A stretch of DNA of 64,000 nt from Kiloniella sp. EL199 (GCF_900313065.1 NZ_OMPU01000015.1:17534-81533), one strand, 5' to 3'. Shown: positions 33,745 to 43,710, numbered from the stretch's first letter. Notes: generated from the letters alone by a model not told the origin. Made by a program: numbers and translations.

Positions 33745-35415
33745 ATGGCCAAGAGTGATATTGAGATTGCCCGCGAGGCAAAAATGCAACCAATTACTCA
33801 GGTTGCCGAGAAAATTGGAATTCCTGCTGATCAATTGCTTCAGTATGGTCCAAATAAAGCAAAACTGTCTTTTGATTTCATTAACTCCATTCAAGGAAAT
33901 AAAGATGGTAAATTGATCCTGGTGACAGCGATCAATCCAACACCAGCCGGTGAAGGTAAAACAACAACGACTGTTGGTCTTGGTGACGGACTGAACCGTA
34001 TCGGTAAAAAAGCTATTATGGCACTTCGTGAACCATCACTGGGACCATGTTTTGGTGTTAAAGGTGGTGCTGCGGGTGGTGGTTACGCCCAGGTTGTTCC
34101 AATGGAAGATATTAATCTGCATTTCACGGGCGATTTCCATGCAATTGGTGTTGCGCACAACCTTTTGTCTGCGCTTTTGGACAATCATATCTATTGGGGT
34201 AACGAACTGGGCATTGATGCCCGCCGTGTTCAGTGGAAACGTGTGGTTGATATGAATGACCGCGCATTGCGTGCGATCACTAATTCCATGGGTGGTGTTG
34301 CTAATGGCTATCCACGTCAGGATGGTTATGACATCGTGGTTGCGTCCGAGATTATGGCTATCTTCTGTCTTTCCAAAGACCTGAATGATCTTTCTAACCG
34401 TCTTGGTGATATCATTGTTGCTTACACACGCGAGAAAAAGCCGATTTTTGCTCGTGACCTGAAAGGTCCTGGCGCTATGGCTGTTCTGCTCAAAGATGCG
34501 ATTTCACCAAATTTGGTTCAGACGCTGGAAAACAATGCTGCCTTTATTCACGGTGGCCCTTTCGCGAATATTGCGCATGGCTGTAACTCTGTGATTGCAA
34601 CAAAAACAGCGCTTAAACTTGCTGACTATGTTGTGACCGAAGCTGGCTTTGGTGCTGATCTTGGTGCCGAGAAGTTCTTTGATATCAAATGTCGTAAGGC
34701 TGGTTTGAAGCCTGATGCGGTTGTTATCGTTGCTACTGTTCGTGCATTGAAAATGCATGGTGGTGTTGCAAAAACTGACCTGGGTGATGAAAATGTTGAT
34801 GCTGTAACCAAAGGTTCAGAGAACCTTGCTCGTCACATTGCCAACATCAAAAAGTTCAATGTGCCAGCTGTTGTTGCAATCAACCAGTTCATCACAGACA
34901 CAGATGCCGAGATTGCTGCTGTTTCTGCAGCCTGTGAAGCTCTGGGTGCAAAAGCAATTGTTGCCAGCCACTGGTCAAATGGTGGTGCTGGTACTGAAGA
35001 GCTGGCTCACCACGTTGTTGAACTTGCAGATTCTGGCGTTGCTGACTTCACACCGCTTTACCCCGATGAAATGCCGCTATGGGAGAAAATCGAAACCATC
35101 GCGACTGAGATCTATGGTGCTAGCGAAGTCATCGCAGATGCTTCTGTACGCAAGCAAATTGCAGAACTACAGGAAAACTACGGCCACTACCCAGTTTGTA
35201 TGGCAAAAACGCAGTACAGCTTCTCAACTGATCCTGCCCTTCTTGGGGCACCATCAGGTCATGCTGTTCCTGTCCGTGAAGTTCGCCTTTCAGCAGGTGC
35301 TGGCTTCATTGTGGTCGTTACCGGTGCGATTATGACAATGCCAGGCCTGCCGCGTAAGCCTGCTGCGAACAATATCTATCTGAATGACGAAGGCCAGATC
35401 GAAGGTCTGTTCTAA
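33745..35415 (+). CDS. fhs: formate--tetrahydrofolate ligase
   Basis: Catalyses formate + ATP + THF to 10-formyl-THF and runs in reverse in methylotrophic C1 oxidation. The 556 residues are full length. The ATP-binding loop [20 protein letters not shown] is at about residues 65-84, and [35 protein letters not shown] follows, the family signature. A G-rich ribosome site precedes the ATG. It is monocistronic, with a terminator behind it. Together with the MetF-like and methyl-THF methyltransferase genes of the corrinoid cluster it could complete a route from methyl groups to formate (inference). Confidence 0.97.
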   Translation: MAKSDIEIAREAKMQPITQVAEKIGIPADQLLQYGPNKAKLSFDFINSIQGNKDGKLILVTAINPTPAGEGKTTTTVGLGDGLNRIGKKAIMALREPSLGPCFGVKGGAAGGGYAQVVPMEDINLHFTGDFHAIGVAHNLLSALLDNHIYWGNELGIDARRVQWKRVVDMNDRALRAITNSMGGVANGYPRQDGYDIVVASEIMAIFCLSKDLNDLSNRLGDIIVAYTREKKPIFARDLKGPGAMAVLLKDAISPNLVQTLENNAAFIHGGPFANIAHGCNSVIATKTALKLADYVVTEAGFGADLGAEKFFDIKCRKAGLKPDAVVIVATVRALKMHGGVAKTDLGDENVDAVTKGSENLARHIANIKKFNVPAVVAINQFITDTDAEIAAVSAACEALGAKAIVASHWSNGGAGTEELAHHVVELADSGVADFTPLYPDEMPLWEKIETIATEIYGASEVIADASVRKQIAELQENYGHYPVCMAKTQYSFSTDPALLGAPSGHAVPVREVRLSAGAGFIVVVTGAIMTMPGLPRKPAANNIYLNDEGQIEGLF

Positions 35416-35440
35416 ATCTTTAACAATTAGTTTTATAAAG

Positions 35441-35469
35441 AGGCGGCCTTTATAGTCGCCTTTTTTATT
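35441..35469 (+). terminator. intrinsic terminator of fhs
   Basis: AGGCGGC pairs with GTCGCCT (one G-U pair) around a seven-base loop, followed by TTTTTTATT, 25 bp after the fhs stop codon. Confidence 0.9.
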
Positions 35470-35544
35470 GTTGTCTCTTTGTCTTTTTGCAGTGTGCTCA
35501 TATGTAGCTGGGCAACGGTTATTATTCGTTCTATAACTCTCCGT

Positions 35545-36129
35545 ATGTCTCAAACATATCCTTCTTATAGTGTCGATAATGCACTGGAACTTACAATGTT
35601 GTGGGTTGATGCAATGGTGATCGGCCAAAATCTCTGCCCCTTTGCAGCACCTGAACGAAATCGCGGGTCTATTCGCTATGTGACCGTTGAAGAGGAAAGC
35701 CTCACGGGGGCAATGGAAGGATTTCTAAATGAGCTTCTGTTCCTACAGCAAAGTTCTGAGAGCGAGGCTTCTACATCGCTTGTCATTTTTCCCAAAGGTT
35801 TTGAAGATTTTGAAACCTTTCTAGATTTACTGACCATTGCCGAAGATACTTTGGTTCAAGCGGGTGTTGAGGGTTTATTTCAACTAGCCAGTTTTCACCC
35901 TGATTATCAGTTTTCTGATCTTCCCAGAGAAGATGTCACCAATTGGACAAACAGGTCTCCTTTCCCAATTCTTCATATTATTCGCGAAGGGCAAATGGGA
36001 CGTGTGCTTGATAGCTACAAAACACCCGATGAGATTCCAGAACGCAATATGGTTTTGATGGAAAAGTTAGGTGCTAAAGGATTGATACAACTCTTTCTCC
36101 CATTTCAGGATTATATCAAGCTGGATTGA
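35545..36129 (+). CDS. DUF1415 family protein
   Basis: A 194-residue protein of the uncharacterised DUF1415 family, with CPFAAPERNRGSIRYV near residue 30, QLASFHPDYQFSD and the signature NRSPFPILHIIREGQ. The start at ATG 35545 is where the family begins; 22 upstream in-frame codons are not supported. The reaction is unknown. The next gene converges and ends 13 bp away. Confidence 0.9.
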   Translation: MSQTYPSYSVDNALELTMLWVDAMVIGQNLCPFAAPERNRGSIRYVTVEEESLTGAMEGFLNELLFLQQSSESEASTSLVIFPKGFEDFETFLDLLTIAEDTLVQAGVEGLFQLASFHPDYQFSDLPREDVTNWTNRSPFPILHIIREGQMGRVLDSYKTPDEIPERNMVLMEKLGAKGLIQLFLPFQDYIKLD

Positions 36130-36142
36130 GAGCTTAAGTACT

Positions 36143-37918
36143 CTAAAGTGGCCAGAAGAACAGAATTGCCGGGACGGAGATAGCAACGACAAGTATTTCC
36201 AAAGGTAGTCCCATTCGCCAATAGTCACCAAAGCGATACCCGCCTGGCCCCATAATGATTGTATTGTTTTTGTGTCCGATCGGCGTCAGGAAGGCGCAAG
36301 AGGCCGCGACGGCAACACCCATAAGAAAAGGGTCAGGCGAGGCACCAATAGCATTGGCAACATCCAACCCTATGGGGGCTGCAATCAGAGCTGTTGCGAC
36401 ATTATTGAGAAAGTCGGACAAGGTCATGGTGACGACAATTAAAACTGTTAGAATAGCCCAATGAGGCCAGCCTGCGGTTTGGGCCACGATCAATTCGGCA
36501 ATAAGTTTAGTGCCCCCAGAATTCTCCAGGGCAATACCAAGGGGAATAAGCGAGGCAAGAAGAACAATAACCTTCCACTCAACACTTTCATATACTTCCC
36601 GTCCGGATACGATGCCAAGGGCAGCAAAGGCTATTACACAGCCAGCCAAGGCTACGGGTAGATAGACCAAACCTGCGACCGATAAAGCAATGGCACCTAG
36701 AAACAGGCCTATCGCCAGCGTCGCTTTTTTCCGTTGAATGACAGAGTGCTGTTTTTCCGCTAGGGGAAGAACGCCAAGCCAGTTGGTGATTTCTGTTAAA
36801 TGATCTTCTGGACCAAGTAAAAGCAGCATATCGCCGCTTTGGACGGTTAACTTCCTTACACGTTCTCTAAATCGTTTTCCTTGCCTTGAAACTCCTAACA
36901 GGGTCACACCGTGGCGGGAAAGAAGCTTTAAACTATTGCTGGATCGTCCTTCAATTCTGGCTCCTTCAGGGACAATGACTTCCATCAGTTTGAGCGAAGG
37001 GCTGATTAAACCTGTTTCGTGTTTGTCTTTTCCTGCAAAATCGAGCTGTGCAACACCAAGAAAAGCTTCAATAGATTTTGGATCACCTTCCAGGACGAGA
37101 TGATCACCTGTACGGATTTCTTCGTAGCGAGAAAATCCAGGTAATCGTCTTCCTCGTCGCACCAAACCAAGTACGGTTATGTCATGCTCTCCTGCAAGAG
37201 GATAAAGGTCTCTAACAGAAGACCCGATTGACTTTGATTCTTCCGGTACCTGAGCTTCTGCAACAAATAGATCTGTATCCTCTGCACCATGAATGCTGCC
37301 GGGACGATCACGATTGGGGATAAGGCGCCAACCGATCAAAGCAACAAATACTATACCTGCAAAGGCAACACATAGGCCAACAGGAGCAAAATCAAACATA
37401 CCAAAGCTTTCGCCAAGGACTCTTTCTCGGTATTGTGCAATGACGATGTTTGGTGGTGTTCCGATTAAGGTTATCATTCCCCCCAAAATGGTTGCAAAAG
37501 ACAAAGGCATCAGGCTAAGCGCTGCTGCTCGTTTTGCTTTTTCAGCAGCTTCCAGATCCAAAGACATTAAAAGAGCCAGAGCGGCAACGTTGTTGATAAT
37601 AGCGGATAAGGCAGCCCCAATGACGGACATGATCCCAATGTGAAGGGGGAGAGGGCGGTTAGAAGATAAGACGACATCTGAGATTAATTCTACAGCCCCG
37701 GAGTTTATTAATCCGCGAGAGACAATCAAAACAAGCGCGATGATAACTACGGCAGGATGACCAAAACCCGAGAACGCTTCATCTGCGGTTACAAAACCTG
37801 CCACAACAGCAATAACAAGTGCCCCAAATGCCACAAGGTCATACCTGATTTTCCCCCAAATCAAGAGAATGAATACGGATCCAAATAAGGCGAAGAGAAA
37901 GGTTTGTTCTGTGGTCAT
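36143..37918 (-). CDS. SLC13-family permease with TrkA-C domains
   Basis: A 591-residue membrane protein. Two blocks of hydrophobic segments (residues 1-195 and about 400-591) flank a cytosolic middle containing two RCK_C (TrkA-C) domains, the second around EVIVPEGARIEGRSSNSLKLLSRHGVTLLGVSRQG. The SNPAPI-like signatures ALSAIINNVAALALLM and IGTPPNIVIA, plus SDFLNNVATALIAAPI in the second half, mark the Na+/anion (divalent anion) transporter family. Substrates in this group include sulfate and dicarboxylates; none can be picked here. It is transcribed leftward and stands alone. Confidence 0.88.
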   Translation of the reverse strand: MTTEQTFLFALFGSVFILLIWGKIRYDLVAFGALVIAVVAGFVTADEAFSGFGHPAVVIIALVLIVSRGLINSGAVELISDVVLSSNRPLPLHIGIMSVIGAALSAIINNVAALALLMSLDLEAAEKAKRAAALSLMPLSFATILGGMITLIGTPPNIVIAQYRERVLGESFGMFDFAPVGLCVAFAGIVFVALIGWRLIPNRDRPGSIHGAEDTDLFVAEAQVPEESKSIGSSVRDLYPLAGEHDITVLGLVRRGRRLPGFSRYEEIRTGDHLVLEGDPKSIEAFLGVAQLDFAGKDKHETGLISPSLKLMEVIVPEGARIEGRSSNSLKLLSRHGVTLLGVSRQGKRFRERVRKLTVQSGDMLLLLGPEDHLTEITNWLGVLPLAEKQHSVIQRKKATLAIGLFLGAIALSVAGLVYLPVALAGCVIAFAALGIVSGREVYESVEWKVIVLLASLIPLGIALENSGGTKLIAELIVAQTAGWPHWAILTVLIVVTMTLSDFLNNVATALIAAPIGLDVANAIGASPDPFLMGVAVAASCAFLTPIGHKNNTIIMGPGGYRFGDYWRMGLPLEILVVAISVPAILFFWPL

Positions 37919-38207
37919 ATTGTTATGGCTTATCCATTGTTTTTATATTGATCATAACAGGAGAAAGTATTGGGGTGACGAGTGTATAATTACGTATACT
38001 TCATTTTGATACGAAAGTGGATCGACTAGCGATACAAAAACTTGACAATCTGAATGGTAAAAATATTAGCAGTTATTTAAATGGTATCCAGACATCAACA
38101 GTTCATAATATTACCTCGCTTAACTAAATGCTTGGGCGTGTTGGATTTTCAATATATCTATTTAAAATAAAATAATGACTTAATTCATCAGTGGGCAGGC
38201 GAGCAGT

Positions 38208-38666
38208 ATGTCGGAAAAGTGGGATACGCGTTATTTAAAGTTAGCTCGGGAAGTGGCAACCTGGTCAAAAGACCGTTCCACACAGGTAGGGGCGGTTATC
38301 ATTCTCGAAGATAATACGCCTGGACCTTATGGTTTTAACGGGTTTCCTCGCGCTGTTGATGATGATGCAGATGAACGCCATGCTCGCCCGCTGAAATATG
38401 ATTGGACAGAGCATGCGGAACGCAATGCAATCTTTCATGCCGCGCGTGTTGGCGTCCGATTGAGTGGAGCCTCTATTTATGTGACCCACTTCCCCTGTTC
38501 AGACTGTTCAAGAGCAATAATCCAAAGTGGCATTAAAGAGATTATTGTTGATGCGAAAAGCAAGGATGATCCTGACTTTGCTGAACGCTGGGGGGAGATC
38601 CAAACTCAGGAAGTCATGTTAAAGGAGGCATCAGTAACGTGGCGTTTCGCAGTTGTGAATGATTGA
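38208..38666 (+). CDS. deoxycytidylate (dCMP) deaminase family protein
   Basis: A 152-residue zinc-dependent deaminase that converts dCMP to dUMP for thymidylate synthesis. The zinc-binding motif HAERNAIFHAA contains the histidine and catalytic glutamate, and THFPCSDCSRAIIQSG gives the two cysteine ligands. The SKDRSTQVGAVI opening is characteristic of ComEB/dCMP deaminases. A downstream FosA-like gene starts six bases after the stop, suggesting co-transcription. Confidence 0.9.
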   Translation: MSEKWDTRYLKLAREVATWSKDRSTQVGAVIILEDNTPGPYGFNGFPRAVDDDADERHARPLKYDWTEHAERNAIFHAARVGVRLSGASIYVTHFPCSDCSRAIIQSGIKEIIVDAKSKDDPDFAERWGEIQTQEVMLKEASVTWRFAVVND

Positions 38667-38672
38667 GTAGGT

Positions 38673-39089
38673 ATGATGAAAAAGGTAACGGGGGTAAACC
38701 ATATAACTCTGGCTGTGAAAGATTTAGACAGATCTATCCTGTTTTATCGGGATGTTCTCGGGCTTGATTTAAGGAAAGTTTGGCCCGGAGGGGCTTACCT
38801 TGAAGCTGGATCTTTCTGGATTTGTCTCTCACCTGACCCTGCTGCAAGGGATATACCGCATCCTGATTATACGCACATAGCCTTTAGTGTTGAGGAAGAT
38901 GATTTCTTACCCTTTTGTCAGCAACTTAAAGAGTTTGGCGTTGAAATCTGGAAAGAGAACAGAAGCGAAGGTGCTTCATTCTATTTCCTCGATCCGGACC
39001 ATCACAAAATGGAACTACACGTGGGAGATCTTCAAAGTCGTCTTAGGGGGTGGAAGGTTAATTTAAATGTTGATCAAAGAAGCTTTTGA
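38673..39089 (+). CDS. FosA-like glutathione transferase (fosfomycin resistance family)
   Basis: A 138-residue VOC-superfamily protein very close in pattern to FosA, which opens fosfomycin with glutathione. Metal ligands align as His10 (VNHITLAV), His68 (DYTHIAF) and Glu114 (MELHVG). The fosfomycin-binding lysine of WKENRSEG, Lys94, the tyrosine Tyr104 and an arginine near residue 123 are also present. Whether it confers resistance or acts on another electrophile is untested. Its final 32 bases overlap the convergent hydrolase gene. Confidence 0.85.
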   Translation: MMKKVTGVNHITLAVKDLDRSILFYRDVLGLDLRKVWPGGAYLEAGSFWICLSPDPAARDIPHPDYTHIAFSVEEDDFLPFCQQLKEFGVEIWKENRSEGASFYFLDPDHHKMELHVGDLQSRLRGWKVNLNVDQRSF

Positions 39090-39921
39090 TTTGTCTTAAG
39101 CTATCTTGATGGGCTTTGGCATCATAGTGATTTTTCTCAAATTGATAGGGCAGAGGCTGTGTTTTATCTCTATTACCTTCGACCTTGCTATAATTTTTAT
39201 TGTCATAAAAATGTGTTACGCTAGGATAGAGAACATACTTAATGCTGTTTTTCCATTCTTTGGCTTGTGTGACAATTGTCTTGCAAGAACGATATGGGGC
39301 GAGAGGATCCTCGTCTCCAATCAAAATGAATAAAGGTGCATTCAGCTTTATAGAACTGTCACAGTTTGGATAAAGTGCTACTCCGGCTTGAAATGAAACA
39401 TCATTTGGACGAACAATATTAGTTTCGTTTAGTATTGAGAAAATTCTACTGGCACCAAGAGAAAATCCCATGACGCCTATTTTCTTGGGATTAACATATT
39501 GCTGTTTTGTAAGGTATTGATAGGCGTTGTAGGCGTCTGTCTGGATATTTGCGTTTGGAGTATCTTGCCAATTAGTACCGCCACGTGATCCAAAACTGTC
39601 TACTAGAAGATTTATATATCCCCAACTGGCTAATTCTTGTCCCCATTCAAAATGAGACTTTTGCAAACCGTCACCGCTAAGTAAAGTGATGATGGCTGGG
39701 CTTTTATCACTTGTCTTGGGGCGAAACAGATATCCTTGAAGGTCCGGAGCTGGTATCGGAGTTAATGTAATTCCTTTTGCTTTTGCTTGTTTTTGCTTGA
39801 ATGGAGAGGGCATTATCGGAGCAGAAGGGAATGTTATCTTTTCTTGAGCCTTTGCTGAATTGGTAGCTGTAACTATGAAAAGCAATACTGTTGCTCTGAC
39901 TATTATATGTTCGAACTTCAT
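39058..39921 (-). CDS. secreted dienelactone-hydrolase-like alpha/beta hydrolase
   Basis: A 287-residue protein from ATG 39921, preceded by a GGGGG-containing site; an N-terminal signal peptide of about 25 residues ends near TNSAKA. The mature domain shows the nucleophile motif GFSLGASR, an acid in GDEDPLAPY and the histidine of VTHFYD, in dienelactone-hydrolase order. It would act in the periplasm on an unknown ester or lactone. The start is 63 bp downstream of the hutI stop on the same strand. Its 3' end overlaps fosA by 32 bp. Confidence 0.85.
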   Translation of the reverse strand: MKFEHIIVRATVLLFIVTATNSAKAQEKITFPSAPIMPSPFKQKQAKAKGITLTPIPAPDLQGYLFRPKTSDKSPAIITLLSGDGLQKSHFEWGQELASWGYINLLVDSFGSRGGTNWQDTPNANIQTDAYNAYQYLTKQQYVNPKKIGVMGFSLGASRIFSILNETNIVRPNDVSFQAGVALYPNCDSSIKLNAPLFILIGDEDPLAPYRSCKTIVTQAKEWKNSIKYVLYPSVTHFYDNKNYSKVEGNRDKTQPLPYQFEKNHYDAKAHQDSLRQIKSFFDQHLN

Positions 39922-39984
39922 TATGCCCCCTTCGAACATTTGGTTCATAGGACGAGTAGCAAATTTGGCGATATTTCATTATAA

Positions 39985-41214
39985 CTATTTTTGAATAACT
40001 TGCTTTCCGTTTTTGATCAGTTCTTGTAGGGGATTGAACCCCATGTGATAGGAAAGTTCTGCGGGATGGGTGATATCCCATATTGCGAGATCAGCGACCT
40101 TGCCTACTTCCAGACTACCATGTGTTTTTTCCAGGCCCAATGCTTGTGCTGCGTGTAAGGTGACGCCACGCATTGTTTCTGTCGGTGTCATCTTGAAGAA
40201 AGTACAGGCCATATTCATGGCGAGTAAGAGAGAGCAACAGGGGGATGATCCGGGGTTCATGTCTGTTGCGACGGCCATTGGGACTGCATTCTCTCTGAAA
40301 AGATCAATCGACGGTTTCTTTGTTTCATTGAGGAAGTAAAAAGCACAGGGCAAGATAACCGCAACGGAGTTGGCGTCGGCCATTACTTTTACTGATTCTT
40401 CTGACACATATTCTAAATGGTCTGCTGATTTTGCTCCGTACTTTGCAGCAAGAGCTGCGCCACCCAGATCGCTAAGTTGTTCAGCGTGAAGCTTCAGGCT
40501 AAAACCTAGGTCTTTTGCTGCTTTAAAAAGCTTCTCTATTTGTGTTGGTGAGAAGGCAATTCCTTCGCAAAAACCATCAACGGCATCGGCGAGTCCAGAT
40601 TTTTTAAGGTCGGGCAGTTTTTCAATTATGCTCTTGATATAAGCATCACCATCATTGTGATATTCTTCGGGAATAGTGTGGGCCCCAAGATAAGTCGTTA
40701 CGACGTCAAGGGGTAAACTTTCACCAATTTTCCGGGCTACACGTAGTTGTTTCGTTTCGTTTTCCCAGTTCAGGCCATATCCGGATTTTATTTCGACAAC
40801 TGTGACGCCTTCTGACTGTAGTGATTGGGCTCGTTTTATCGCCTTGTCAAAAAGTTCTTGCTCGCTGGCGGCGCGGGTTGCTTTTACTGTGGATCTGATG
40901 CCGCCGCCTGCGCGTGCGATTTCTTCATAACTCGCACCCTCGAGGCGCATGTTAAATTCATTTATGCGTTCACCACCGTGTACGATGTGAGTGTGACAGT
41001 CTATCAGGCCCGGTGTGATCCATGACCCGTTAAGATCATTGATTTCTTTTGCTAATTTTTCTGGCGAATCCGGAAGCGTAGAGGTTTCGCCTATCCAGAC
41101 GATGTTTCCGGCGGTGCTTGCTATCGCGCCATTATGAATTATGCCCAATCCAGAGCCATTCCCGGCATCGTTCATTGTGCAAAGATGACAATTTATCCAA
41201 AGGCTATCCCACAT
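39985..41214 (-). CDS. hutI: imidazolonepropionase
   Basis: HutI hydrolyses 4-imidazolone-5-propionate to N-formimino-L-glutamate in histidine degradation. The 409-residue amidohydrolase has the metal-binding HTHIVHGG near residue 78, HTIPEEY, KLHAEQLSD and the aspartate of VATDMNPGSSP. The region NFDNRP/EFNMRL typical of the family is present. HutH, HutU and HutG are not in the window, so the rest of the pathway must be elsewhere. It may be co-transcribed with the hydrolase downstream. Confidence 0.95.
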   Translation of the reverse strand: MWDSLWINCHLCTMNDAGNGSGLGIIHNGAIASTAGNIVWIGETSTLPDSPEKLAKEINDLNGSWITPGLIDCHTHIVHGGERINEFNMRLEGASYEEIARAGGGIRSTVKATRAASEQELFDKAIKRAQSLQSEGVTVVEIKSGYGLNWENETKQLRVARKIGESLPLDVVTTYLGAHTIPEEYHNDGDAYIKSIIEKLPDLKKSGLADAVDGFCEGIAFSPTQIEKLFKAAKDLGFSLKLHAEQLSDLGGAALAAKYGAKSADHLEYVSEESVKVMADANSVAVILPCAFYFLNETKKPSIDLFRENAVPMAVATDMNPGSSPCCSLLLAMNMACTFFKMTPTETMRGVTLHAAQALGLEKTHGSLEVGKVADLAIWDITHPAELSYHMGFNPLQELIKNGKQVIQK

Positions 41215-41449
41215 GACGAACTCCGAAATTTTTAATTCAATTCATATTGTATATACAACTTTGTTTACGATGGTAAAGCTGAATTAAAATTAAATCTATC
41301 ACAAGAGAGTGTAATAACAGGCAGCAATGTATGGACATGGTCAAGCATGCTTGTTTGCTGCTTCATTTTAAGAAGCAGGGATTAACAATAATTCCTCAGA
41401 TACAGTTTCTTGATTACCAATCAGACGGGCTAATTGTTTTTAAGTCAGC

Positions 41450-41878
41450 TTATTCCGCACCAGATGGAAAGCGTTTTTCATCTTCAAACATACGCAACGC
41501 CCACAAAACCCCGAGGACGCCGCCTTTGACAAAGGGCAGGATTGCCATTGTCAAGGCAAGTGTCAGTGCGGGCCAGATTGCAACGTGCATTAATAGAGAC
41601 GGTGAATAAAGCTGTTCAGTCCACATGACACCGGGCACAACAATATGTCCCACGATTGTGATGGTGAAGTAGGGGGGGATATCATCAGCCCGAATATGAC
41701 TGAGTTCTTCATGACAGTGCGAACACTCATCAATAACAGTCACATATTTCCGAAAGACTTTTCCGGTACCGCAGTGCGGACACTTTTTCCGTAGCCCACG
41801 CTTCAAGGCTTGGAACACAGATCTTTCTTCCGGTTTTTGTGCGGCGAATTCCCCAAGGTCTTTATTGCTTTTGCTCAT
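41450..41878 (-). CDS. DUF983 family membrane protein
   Basis: A 142-residue protein with an N-terminal zinc-ribbon-like pair of CxxC motifs (KKCPHCGTGKVFRKY and DECSHCHEEL) and two membrane segments at about residues 70-95 and 100-125, the DUF983 layout. Function unknown. The PYFTITIVGHIVVP segment in the first membrane helix is conserved in the family. The 235 bp between it and hutI holds no recognisable gene. Confidence 0.88.
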   Translation of the reverse strand: MSKSNKDLGEFAAQKPEERSVFQALKRGLRKKCPHCGTGKVFRKYVTVIDECSHCHEELSHIRADDIPPYFTITIVGHIVVPGVMWTEQLYSPSLLMHVAIWPALTLALTMAILPFVKGGVLGVLWALRMFEDEKRFPSGAE

Positions 41879-41926
41879 TACAACCGTTGTAAACTAAGAA
41901 CCCCCGTACCTATTAACGGGCGTAAG

Positions 41927-42520
41927 CTATTTAGATTTACAAGAAAGTGCCTTGTGAAGGGCAGAGGGCGAAATGACGCACCCCATGAGATTTGCTCTCC
42001 AGAAGTCAACGCCGTCGAGCGTCGCACCTGTTAGTATAGCTCCACGTAAATCTGCATCACTTAAATCAGCCCCGGAAAGATCTGCATCCTTGAGGTTTGC
42101 TCCGTGCAGGCTGGCCCGGACGAGATTCGCATTTGTCAGGTCTGATCCGCTAAGATCCGCCCCGGAAAAATCGGCACCAGCCATATCTGCATTCTGTAAC
42201 TTTGAGCCAGGCATGACCATATCTGAAAGGTTCAAATTATTCAGGTTTGCTCGGGCGCCCTGATTTGAATCTTGAATCCAGGCGTGATGATCAGCAAGGA
42301 CTCTCAAGAGGTCTCTGGCTTTTGCTGATTTCTCTCGTGCCATATTTTCATCAACTTCAGACTGATCAATGATACTTGTATCATCTGGCAGTTGAGCCAT
42401 CATGAACTGGACTCTTAATTGGCGCTTGGCATCTTCAAGATCTTTGGCCTCAATTTCACCAGTTTCAACACGTGACATAGGGTTTACTTGAATCTGGTAA
42501 GTATATCTTCTTAGGCTCAT
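41927..42520 (-). CDS. pentapeptide-repeat protein
   Basis: A 197-residue protein whose residues about 100-180 form a run of at least eleven A(D/N)LXX repeats (for example ADFSG, ADLSG, SDLTN, ANLVR, ADLRG), which fold as a right-handed square helix. The N-terminal 100 residues are helical and charged with no repeats. Such proteins can mimic DNA for gyrase (Qnr type), but most have no known role. It is 48 bp upstream of the DUF983 gene on the same strand. Confidence 0.87.
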   Translation of the reverse strand: MSLRRYTYQIQVNPMSRVETGEIEAKDLEDAKRQLRVQFMMAQLPDDTSIIDQSEVDENMAREKSAKARDLLRVLADHHAWIQDSNQGARANLNNLNLSDMVMPGSKLQNADMAGADFSGADLSGSDLTNANLVRASLHGANLKDADLSGADLSDADLRGAILTGATLDGVDFWRANLMGCVISPSALHKALSCKSK

Positions 42521-42917
42521 TTACCACTCCCTGCGAATTTTATTTTCAAGATCCTATCGGAAACAGAATGAACTTACGACAATTTCCTAAACAAATTATG
42601 GACAGAATGGAAAAGTCTTAAATTAAATAGGCAGATTCTGACTTTGATAATAAATTTTATAAAATGATTTTTCTTTGTGAATACTATTTTTATACGATGT
42701 TATCTTTTTATTGTTTCTTTTTAACTAATTGAAAAATATTGATGTAATGGGATTTTGTTTTCTGTTGTGTTTTTCATTTCTTATACAATTTATCTGGAAT
42801 GTGAGCTATTCGGTAGGACAATTTTAATATTCTCGGGTCATAAGTTTAAGGCACGATGGGAACATTTGGATTCTTTCACTTTTCAGTTCCCCTGTTCAGC
42901 ATATTGGAGGTCAGGTT
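42521..42917. other. 397-bp AT-rich gap, no gene seen
   Basis: It lies between the divergent pentapeptide-repeat gene and the response-regulator gene. The sequence is very AT-rich with no convincing coding frame, hairpin or motif. The last 15 bases hold the GGAGG that sets the start of the regulator gene. Confidence 0.5.
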
Positions 42918-43343
42918 TTGTCTTGGACAGAGGACGATTGGATGAAATTAAGTGTGGCCGTCGTCGACGATAGTAAAGCTGTGCGCTCGATGATGAGGTT
43001 GATGCTTTTATCGTTGGGTGTTGGTGAAGTTTTGCTTTATGAAAACGTTAGTGAAGCGATGGATGGCATTGAAAAGAAAAAGCCTGATCTTGTAATTTCC
43101 GATTACTATATGGTGCCGGAGACAGGACTCGATTTGCTGAGACGCTTGCGTCAATCGACGGAAGAACTTACACGTGCTCTTCCCTTTTTGATGATGAGTG
43201 GTTACGAAAAAGCTGACGCGTCGTTATCTAGTGAAATTTCTGGCTATATGCCAAAACCAGTTACAGCAGATTTAGTTAAGCATCATATTATGACAGCCTG
43301 TATTGACAGGTTCGGTGAAGAAAGTAAGTTTGGTCGCGCTTAA
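42918..43343 (+). CDS. single-domain response regulator (CheY-like)
   Basis: A 141-residue receiver protein with no output domain. The acidic pocket is AVVDDSKAVRS, the phospho-acceptor aspartate in VISDYYMVPETG and the lysine in YMPKPVT. The start is TTG 42918, seven bases after GGAGG; an internal ATG at 42942 has a weaker site. It precedes a PilZ-domain gene by 29 bp, so both may act together in motility or cyclic-di-GMP signalling (inference). Confidence 0.88.
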   Translation: MSWTEDDWMKLSVAVVDDSKAVRSMMRLMLLSLGVGEVLLYENVSEAMDGIEKKKPDLVISDYYMVPETGLDLLRRLRQSTEELTRALPFLMMSGYEKADASLSSEISGYMPKPVTADLVKHHIMTACIDRFGEESKFGRA

Positions 43344-43371
43344 ATAGCGTTTTATTTTAGGGTTTGGTAAA

Positions 43372-43710
43372 TTGTATCAAGAAGTTCCGTCTGTCTCTCT
43401 ACAGCGATTAACCAATAGGCGCCACGCACCTCGCCATATGGTTTCTCCGGGGACAAAAGTACGCTTGACGGCTTTCGATAACAGCTATGATTGTGAAGTT
43501 CTGGATCTTTCTTTTTGCGGGGCGCGTCTTCTTTTAGAAACCAAATTACCAATTGGTAGTCAGATTGCTTTGTCCCATGATTACTGTGGTCAAGTATTGG
43601 GTACTGTTAAATGGAACTCGCCTGAGGAAATTGGTCTTGAACTTGGGCCAGGTGTAGGGCGTTTGTTAACACGCTGCGACACCGCCTATGTTCGCAAAAA
43701 GGATCTTTAA
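43372..43710 (+). CDS. PilZ-domain protein (c-di-GMP binding)
   Basis: A 112-residue protein made of one PilZ domain. The RxxxR motif (NRRHAPRH near residue 16) and the DxSxxG motif (DLSFCGARLLL) are both present, which are the c-di-GMP contacts. The start is TTG 43372 with AGGG upstream. It follows the receiver gene closely, suggesting that a phosphorelay and c-di-GMP signal converge on one target, unknown at present. Confidence 0.87.
   Translation: MYQEVPSVSLQRLTNRRHAPRHMVSPGTKVRLTAFDNSYDCEVLDLSFCGARLLLETKLPIGSQIALSHDYCGQVLGTVKWNSPEEIGLELGPGVGRLLTRCDTAYVRKKDL

Noticed and set aside
39707..40081. A 124-codon minus-strand frame between the DLH-type hydrolase and hutI
   Set aside because: It overlaps both genes in a different frame on the same strand and has no family features.
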